DNA of 64,000 bases from Halopenitus persicus (lineage in GTDB: Archaea; Halobacteriota; Halobacteria; Halobacteriales; Haloferacaceae), in the NCBI RefSeq assembly GCF_900107205.1, contig NZ_FNPC01000004.1, forward strand, positions 186,001-250,000, written 5' to 3'. The notes beneath the pieces were generated by a model. That model saw only the letters and a list, made by a program, of their open reading frames with translations. It was not told the DNA's origin and made no database searches. This document shows, piece by piece, positions 58,908-64,000 of this stretch (the stretch's first letter is position 1; every line of letters starts with the position of its first letter). A program made the translations under genes and the position numbers.

Positions 58908-60383
58908 TCAGTACGACTTCGCGAAGTAGGCGGTCCGCTCGGCCGGCTCGCCGCAGACGCCGCAGGTCTCCTCGTGGTCCGTCCCGATCAACTCGTCGTC
59001 GTCCTCGAAGGGAACCATCACGATCTCGGCGGCGATCTGTTCTTTGATCTCCGCTTCACAGTCCACGTCGCCGCACCAGGGCGTCTCCACGTAGCCGCCG
59101 TGGCGGCCGAGCGTTCCCAGGATCTCCGCGCGGTCGTCGGCCTCCCGAACCGCGCCGTCGAGGGTCTCCTCGGCGGCGGCGTACAGCTTGGCGTAGACCT
59201 CGTCGAAGTGGCGCTCAACCGTCTCCGCGACGTCGTCCCGGTCCTCGACGACGCTCTCGCCGTCCGGCCGGTGTACGAGGGTGAGCTCCTCGTCGTCGAC
59301 CTCGTTCGGGCCGATCTCGATCCGGAGCGGGACGCCGTTGAGCTCGTGTTCGTTGAACTTGAAGCCGGGGTTGCGCTCGTCTCGGTCGTCGAGCTCGACG
59401 CTGATGCCCGCGTCCTCGAGCTCGGCGGTGACGCCCTCGGCGTACTCGAGGACCTCCTCGCGCGTGTCGGACTGCCAGATCGGGACGACGACGACCTGCG
59501 TGGGCGCCACCGTCGGCGGCAGGACGAGCCCCTGTTCGTCGGAGTGGGTCATGATGAGCGCCCCCAGACAGCGCCAGGAGACGCCCCAGGAGGTGGTGTG
59601 TGCGACCCGTTCCTCCTCCTGCTCGTCGGAGAACGTGATGTCGAACGCCTCGGCGAACGACTGCCCGAGGTGGTGGGAGGTCGCGCCCTGGACCGACTTG
59701 CCGTCCGGCATCAGCGCCTCGACGGTCGTCGTCGTCTTCGCGCCCGGGAACGTGTCGTGGGGCGGCTTCTGGCCGCGCAACACCGGGATCGCGAGGACGT
59801 CCTCGTAGAGCGACTCGTACTGGTCGAGCCGCAGCATCGTCTCCTCCCAGGCCCCCTCGTCGGTCTCGTGGGCGGTGTGGCCCTCCTGCCAGAGGAACTC
59901 CTTCGTGCGGAAGAACGGCTTCGTCTCGGTGGCCTCCCACCGGACGACCGAGCACCACTGGTTCACGCGCATCGGGAGATCGCGGTGGCTCCGGACCCAC
60001 TGGGCGATGTAGGGGGCGATGATCGACTCGGAGGTCGGCCGCACCGCCAGGCGCTCGTCGAGCTCTTCGTGGCCGCCCTGGGTGACCCAGGCGACCTCCG
60101 GGTCGAACCCCTCGACGACGTCCTTCTCGCGTTCCAGGTACGACTCGGGAATGAACACCGGGAAGTAGGCGTTCTGCACGCCCGTGTCCTTGAACTCCGC
60201 GTCGAGCGCGTTCTGGACCGCCTCCCAGAGCGCGTACCCGCGCGGGCGGGTCACGATGAACCCGCTCATGCCCTCGGGCCCGTAGCTCGCCAGCCCCGCC
60301 TTCCGCACGACCTCGGCGTACCAGTCGCCGGTGTTGTGTGATTTGGACTCGGTGATCCCGAGTTCCTGCTCGTCGTCGGTCAT
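58908..60383 (-). CDS. proS: Prolyl-tRNA synthetase
   Basis: A 491-residue class II synthetase of the archaeal/eukaryotic ProS type. SFIVTRPRGYALWEAVQ-like motif 1 appears as GFIVTRPRGYALWEA. Motif 2 appears as NQWCSVVRWEATETKPFFRT, with the tRNA/ATP loop, and the TxE loop as RPTSESIIAPYIAQW. HLGQSFAEAFDI and the anticodon-binding domain with VVVPIW follow. The C-terminal zinc-binding extension (CGVCGEPAERTAYFAKSY) completes the archaeal form. GTTTAAG about 29 bases before the ATG is its TATA element. Confidence 0.97.
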   Translation of the reverse strand: MTDDEQELGITESKSHNTGDWYAEVVRKAGLASYGPEGMSGFIVTRPRGYALWEAVQNALDAEFKDTGVQNAYFPVFIPESYLEREKDVVEGFDPEVAWVTQGGHEELDERLAVRPTSESIIAPYIAQWVRSHRDLPMRVNQWCSVVRWEATETKPFFRTKEFLWQEGHTAHETDEGAWEETMLRLDQYESLYEDVLAIPVLRGQKPPHDTFPGAKTTTTVEALMPDGKSVQGATSHHLGQSFAEAFDITFSDEQEEERVAHTTSWGVSWRCLGALIMTHSDEQGLVLPPTVAPTQVVVVPIWQSDTREEVLEYAEGVTAELEDAGISVELDDRDERNPGFKFNEHELNGVPLRIEIGPNEVDDEELTLVHRPDGESVVEDRDDVAETVERHFDEVYAKLYAAAEETLDGAVREADDRAEILGTLGRHGGYVETPWCGDVDCEAEIKEQIAAEIVMVPFEDDDELIGTDHEETCGVCGEPAERTAYFAKSY

Positions 60384-60408
60384 TACATCGTGGATCCGCC
60401 GTGCGGGA

Positions 60409-60415
60409 CTTAAAC
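60409..60415 (-). promoter_or_regulatory. TATA element of proS
   Basis: On the minus strand GTTTAAG centred 29 bases before the ATG at 60383, at leaderless distance. Confidence 0.55.
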
Positions 60416-60439
60416 CGACCGAAGCCCCCTCACGGGCCG

Positions 60440-60520
60440 ACGGTCGTCCGGCTGACGAGTTATCAGGTTGACTGGCCGTCCGGCTGACTAGTTATCAGGT
60501 TGACCGGCCGTCCGGCTGGT
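60440..60520. repeat. 32-bp direct repeat upstream of proS
   Basis: AGTTATCAGGTTGACTGGCC and the following twelve bases occur at 60458 and, with one change, at 60490; part of the unit (GGTCGTCCGGCTGACG) also precedes the first. It lies in the 171-base gap between proS and the HD gene. Confidence 0.85.
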
Positions 60521-60554
60521 CCGTGTTCAGCCGCCGTCCTCGCGGGACGACGTC

Positions 60555-61247
60555 TCAGCGGTCGGTGACGCCCTCGGGGTCCATCTCCGCCACCTCGGCC
60601 TCGAGCCACTCCCGGAACCACTTCACGCGCTTGAGCCGCTGGTGGGCGATGCTCTCGGCGGTCTCCGACCGGACGCGGTCGGCGTGGTCGCGGCCGCGCT
60701 CGAGCACGCGGTCGACCATCTTGGCGGCGTCCATATGGGTCCGCGCCTCGTAGCCCATCCGTAACAGCATCAGCGCGGCCCCGTTGGCGCCGACCTTGTC
60801 GAGCAGGTCCGCCTCCATCAGACACCGCGACTCCAGGGAGACGTCCGCCAGATCCCCCTGGTAGGAATGGTCCTCGATCGACTGGGTGACCTCCTCGATG
60901 AACGAGTCGGGATACTCGCCCCGGTTCCGGAGGTACTCCCGGGCGATCCGGGCGCCCGCCTCGGCGTGGACGTCCTGGTCGACCTCCAGCTTGGCCACGT
61001 CGTGAAACAGCGCCGCCACGCGGACGACGTCGAGATCGGCGCCCTCCTCCCGGGCGATCCGCGTCGCGATGTCGACGACGTTGAGGATGTGGTTGAACCG
61101 GTACTCCGCCGAGTGCCAGGGATACCACCGCATCCGGCCGCCGTCCTCCTCGCTTTCGACGCTGGCGGCGAGGTAGTCGCGAACGAACGACTTCATCTCC
61201 TCGAACTCGTCGTCCGGAACCCGGGATTCCTTTATCTCAACGCCCAC
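60555..61247 (-). CDS. HD-domain phosphohydrolase
   Basis: A 230-residue HD-family protein. The metal ligands are YRFNHILNVVDIATRIA (His), VAALFHDVAKLEVDQDVHAE (His-Asp) and DLLDKVGANGAALML (Asp). The layout is that of small HD phosphohydrolases acting on nucleotides or nucleotide second messengers. IEDHSYQGDL adds another conserved histidine after the HD block. The substrate is unknown. It begins MGVEIKESRVPDDEFEEM. No convincing TATA element is seen. It is a different HD protein from the one at 42628. Confidence 0.88.
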   Translation of the reverse strand: MGVEIKESRVPDDEFEEMKSFVRDYLAASVESEEDGGRMRWYPWHSAEYRFNHILNVVDIATRIAREEGADLDVVRVAALFHDVAKLEVDQDVHAEAGARIAREYLRNRGEYPDSFIEEVTQSIEDHSYQGDLADVSLESRCLMEADLLDKVGANGAALMLLRMGYEARTHMDAAKMVDRVLERGRDHADRVRSETAESIAHQRLKRVKWFREWLEAEVAEMDPEGVTDR

Positions 61248-61368
61248 GGTCGGGCCCCCGTGGTCGGCTCGGAGATCGGTCGCGAGATTCGGTATTCATT
61301 GTCCGAGACCATGGCCGTTTCGCTCTTAGGCGTTACGACAGCCCCGGATCTCGCGAGGATCGGTGGGT

Positions 61369-61433
61369 TTCGCTCCGACCAGCGCCGGGGTTCGCTCCGA
61401 CCAGCGCCGGGGTTCGCTCCGACCAGCGTCGGG
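61369..61433. repeat. Three tandem copies of a 22-bp unit
   Basis: TTCGCTCCGACCAGCGCCGG followed by GG starts at 61369, 61391 and 61413. The third copy has one change. It lies in the gap between the HD gene and the acetyltransferase gene. Confidence 0.9.
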
Positions 61434-61449
61434 TTTTCGACCCGACGCG

Positions 61450-62205
61450 TCACAGATACGCGGCGTCCCAGCGCGCGGGCTTGCGGCGGTTCCCGCAGTC
61501 GAGACACTCCAGGCGGTCCATCGTGTCGACCGCGACGTCGAGTCCCTCGCAGTTCCCGCAGACGTAGCCGTATCGTTCCTCGTGGTCCGGGTCGCGATAC
61601 GCCGGGAAGAACGGTCCGTTCGACCCCCGCTCGCCGCGATCGAAGTCGACGTACACCTCCTCGCCCTCGTCGTCGGTGTACGTCTTCGTCTCGCGCGCGG
61701 GACGGTCCTCGACGAGCCGCTTCGTGTAGATCCGTTCGCGGAACGTCTCGCGGTCGATCGTGATCTCATCGACGCCGGCGCGGTCGTAGCCCTCCCCCTC
61801 GTAGAACCGCGTTCCGGACTCGTTCGCCTCGAGCACGCGCCCCTCGATCCGGTCGACGTCCCGGTCCCGGAGCGTCTCCTCGACGCGGGCGAGCAGCCGG
61901 TGGCCGATCCCGGCGCCGCGGTGGTCGGGGTGGACGTGCAGCCAGTCGATCTCGCCCACACGTTCCCGGCGGTCGACGACGTAGCTCTCCGCGAACCCGA
62001 CCACCTCCCCGTCGACCACGGCGACCGGGAACACGGTACGCCGGGCGGCGACGTCCGCGGCCAGCTCCTCGGCGTCGTACCACTCGTCGACGGACCGCGA
62101 CAGCACCGATTCCGCGACCGCGTGACCGTAGGAGTCGGCCATCGATGCGCGCGCGACCGACCGGATCGCCTCGACGTCGTTCGGCGTGGCCGCTCGGATG
62201 TCCAT
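61450..62205 (-). CDS. GNAT acetyltransferase with C-terminal zinc ribbon
   Basis: A 251-residue protein. Residues 1-150 form a GNAT domain with the acetyl-CoA loop in HPDHRGAGIGHRLLARVEE (the Arg-Gly-x-Gly-x-Gly/Ala motif) and the TRFYEGEGYDRA block. Residues after about 190 form a separate part with CGNC and CLDC, two Cys-x2-Cys pairs that should bind zinc. This fusion is known in haloarchaea; the acetylated target is unknown. The zinc ribbon may help recognise a protein or nucleic acid. CTTTTTG at about 62229-62238 on the minus strand is the likely TATA element. Confidence 0.85.
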   Translation of the reverse strand: MDIRAATPNDVEAIRSVARASMADSYGHAVAESVLSRSVDEWYDAEELAADVAARRTVFPVAVVDGEVVGFAESYVVDRRERVGEIDWLHVHPDHRGAGIGHRLLARVEETLRDRDVDRIEGRVLEANESGTRFYEGEGYDRAGVDEITIDRETFRERIYTKRLVEDRPARETKTYTDDEGEEVYVDFDRGERGSNGPFFPAYRDPDHEERYGYVCGNCEGLDVAVDTMDRLECLDCGNRRKPARWDAAYL

Positions 62206-62391
62206 ACCGTGGTACTCGACGGCCAGTCACAAAAAGCCTCGCGCGCCGCCCGATCGCCGTCGCTCGGCCGACGGACGCGGACTCCCGCCGGCGCCCGCAG
62301 TCTCCGCGCCGGTGAACGCGGTCCTCGCGTCGACGGACGCGGTCCCCGTGCCGACGGACACGCTCATATCCGGTCGGCACGAACCCGGCGT

Positions 62392-63633
62392 ATGGCGCTC
62401 GAACCGGAGGTGCTCGTCGTCGGGGGCGGCGCGACCGGCGTCGGCGTCGCCCGCGATCTGGCGCTGCGCGGCGTGGACGTGACCCTCGTCGACCGCGACG
62501 GACTCTGCGGCGGGACCACGGGCCGGTCGCACGGCCTGCTCCACAGCGGCGCGCGCTACGCCGACTCCGACCCCGAGGGCGCGGCGGAGTGTCTGGCCGA
62601 GAGCCGAATCCTTCGCCGGATCGCCGGCGGCTGCGTCCGCGAGACCGGCGGCCTCTTTCTCGAGCTCGCCGGCGACGACGACGCCTACTTCGGCGCGAAG
62701 CGGGCGGCCTGCGAGTCGGTCGGGATCCCGGTCGAGGTCGTCGACTCGGCGACCGCGCGCGACCGCGTCTCCGGTCTGTCCGCCGATCTCGAGCGGGCGA
62801 TGCGCGTGCCCGACGCGGTCGTGTTCCCCTCGCGTCTGGTCGCCGCGACCGCCCTCGACGCGGATCGACACGGCGCGACGATCCACACGCACGCGCCCCT
62901 CGAGTCGCTGACCGTCCGTGACGGCGCGGTGACTGAAGCCCGCGTCGGCGGCCGTTTCGACGACGTGATCCGGCCCGACTACGTCGTGAACGCCGCGGGC
63001 GCGTGGGCCGGATCGGTCGCCGAACTGGCGGGCGTGACCGTCGCGATGCAGCCGACGCGCGGGGTGATGGTGTCCGTCGCCTACGAGGGACTCGGCCCCG
63101 TGTTGAACCGCTGTCGGAACCCCGCCGACGGCGACATCGTCGTCCCGCACCGGAAGGAGGTCGTGCTGGGGACGACGAGCGTTCCCGTCCGCGACCCGGA
63201 CGACTACGCGACGCCGCACCGGGAGGTCGAAACCACGATCGCCGAGTGCGCCGCGATGCTCCCGGCGGTCGCCGAGCGTCCGATCGTTCGCCGGTGGTGG
63301 GGCGTTCGTCCGCTGTACGCCCCCGACGAGACCGACCGCGGCGGCCGGGGGATCTCGCGGGGGTTCGTCCGCATCGACCACGCCGCCGACGGCGTTACCA
63401 ACCTCGCAACGATCGTCGGCGGAAAGCTGACCACGCATCGGCTGATGGCCGAATCGGTCGCCGACCTCGTCTGCGACCGACTCGGCGTCGACGCCCCCTG
63501 TCGGACCGCCGACCGCGAGCTGCCCGCCGTCGACGATCCCGACCGCCTCGACCGTGCGGTCGCGGCCTTCGACGGTGCGGGACCGGCCGACGCGGACGTC
63601 GTGGATGTGGATGACGTGGGTGCGGAGCAGTAG
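62392..63633 (+). CDS. GlpA-like FAD-dependent oxidoreductase
   Basis: A 413-residue flavoprotein of the glycerol-3-phosphate dehydrogenase/DAO fold. The FAD site is VLVVGGGATGVGVARDLALR at the start, with GGTTGRSHGLLHSGARYADS next, the typical GlpA/GlpD block. WWGVRPLYAPDE and VGGKLTTHRLMAE near the C-terminus complete the family set. It is shorter than full GlpA, which carries a further C-terminal domain, so membrane docking may differ or partner proteins may be needed. No glpB or glpC gene is visible before the window ends. ATG 62392 lies 25 bases after a weak CATATC element. Confidence 0.87.
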   Translation: MALEPEVLVVGGGATGVGVARDLALRGVDVTLVDRDGLCGGTTGRSHGLLHSGARYADSDPEGAAECLAESRILRRIAGGCVRETGGLFLELAGDDDAYFGAKRAACESVGIPVEVVDSATARDRVSGLSADLERAMRVPDAVVFPSRLVAATALDADRHGATIHTHAPLESLTVRDGAVTEARVGGRFDDVIRPDYVVNAAGAWAGSVAELAGVTVAMQPTRGVMVSVAYEGLGPVLNRCRNPADGDIVVPHRKEVVLGTTSVPVRDPDDYATPHREVETTIAECAAMLPAVAERPIVRRWWGVRPLYAPDETDRGGRGISRGFVRIDHAADGVTNLATIVGGKLTTHRLMAESVADLVCDRLGVDAPCRTADRELPAVDDPDRLDRAVAAFDGAGPADADVVDVDDVGAEQ

Positions 63634-63662
63634 AGCGTTCCGACGGGACTCCCGCCGCCCGC

Positions 63663-64000
63663 TTAGAACATCCAGACTATCAGGACGAAGTAGAACAGGA
63701 ACAGGGAGATGATCGTCAGCCGGATGAGGATGTTGACGCTGAAGACCAGCCCGTTGTAGTCGTTTTTGAGGAGCTGCAGCGGCCGCGTCGTCCGGCTCGT
63801 CAGGCCGATGGTCGCCGGCGCGACGTCGTCGGTTGCGGCCGCCACCGCGCGCCGCATCGCGTCGACGTTCGAGCGCGTCATGTTCGCCAGATCGTGGATG
63901 GAGGCGTGCGTGTCCGTCGAGAACAGCAGGACGTGGTCGAACTCCTCGCGGTACTCCGCCTCGAGGTCCCGGATGTCGGCCGTGACGCCGTTCGTGTCGA
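63663..64000 (-). CDS. DUF2070 family membrane protein, C-terminal end
   Basis: The minus strand is open from the right edge to a TAA at 63663, about 112 codons. It reads DTNGVTADIRDLEAEYREEF, then DHVLLFSTDTHASIHDLAN, then a hydrophobic C-terminal helix (FSVNILIRLTIISLFLFYFV). STDTHAS and the preceding Asp-rich block are typical of the C-terminal, hydrolase-like part of DUF2070 proteins, which are large archaeal membrane proteins of unknown function. The start and most of the protein lie outside the window. Confidence 0.8.
   Translation of the reverse strand, partial: DTNGVTADIRDLEAEYREEFDHVLLFSTDTHASIHDLANMTRSNVDAMRRAVAAATDDVAPATIGLTSRTTRPLQLLKNDYNGLVFSVNILIRLTIISLFLFYFVLIVWMF

Noticed and set aside
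58777-58928. 50-codon plus-strand frame downstream of the second TTTAAATA element
   Set aside because: Its ATG lies too close to the TATA element to be leaderless, and its end runs antisense into proS; kept only as part of the possible RNA finding.

Overview
The window is a piece of a haloarchaeal chromosome, probably Halorubrum or a close relative. The evidence is about two-thirds GC, very acidic proteins, TATA elements 25-30 bases ahead of start codons that appear to be leaderless, and archaeal hallmark genes: glycerol-1-phosphate dehydrogenase, aIF1A, Spt5, aCPSF1, Pth2, DtdA, Trm5 and halocyanins. No rRNA and no CRISPR array is visible. The genus is an inference from overall sequence character only.

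Layout. 1-7.2 kb: translation and tRNA housekeeping (pth2, truD, dtdA), the thiamine gene thi4 with a striking inverted repeat over its start, and small haloarchaeal proteins. 7.3-9.4 kb: ftsZ1-secE-spt5, joining cell division, secretion and transcription elongation. 9.6-15 kb: helix-hairpin-helix protein, Rieske-like protein, and a cobalamin pair (adenosyltransferase, cobyric acid synthase), then a glycosyltransferase. 15-20.6 kb: a halocyanin, then a cell-surface block with a DUF5305-like protein, a SipW-like signal peptidase, and a protein with a SipW-type signal followed by bactofilin-like repeats.

20.7-24.1 kb is different: AT-richer DNA with a truncated tyrosine recombinase, a winged-helix regulator, a tail fragment of a DNA methyltransferase and two small membrane proteins. 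It lies between a decayed tRNA 3'-end copy and an intact tRNA-Thr(CGT), and reads as a decayed integrated element. 24.2-30.3 kb returns to core genes (trm5, lysE-type exporter, egsA, DUF420, MaoC, NAD-kinase-like). 30.4-35.7 kb is a cytochrome bc operon with b6f-like split cytochrome b and a halocyanin, but no Rieske gene. 35.8-40.7 kb: endonuclease III, a large DUF2298 membrane protein, a GT2/GtrA pair and the initiator tRNA. 40.9-45.3 kb: aIF1A, purine salvage-like enzymes, an HD hydrolase, an AEC transporter and a YjdF-like membrane protein.

45.6-53.6 kb is a chromosome-organisation block (scpA, smc, coiled-coil protein) followed by the 3'-end RNA-processing nuclease aCPSF1. 53.7-64 kb holds glutamate synthase, prolyl-tRNA synthetase, an HD protein, a GNAT acetyltransferase with a zinc ribbon, a GlpA-like FAD enzyme and the C-terminal end of a DUF2070 protein.

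A recurring oddity is short tandem duplication. Several intergenic gaps carry a small minisatellite, each with its own unit of 14-32 bp. Several acidic protein linkers carry in-frame duplications whose period is a multiple of three.
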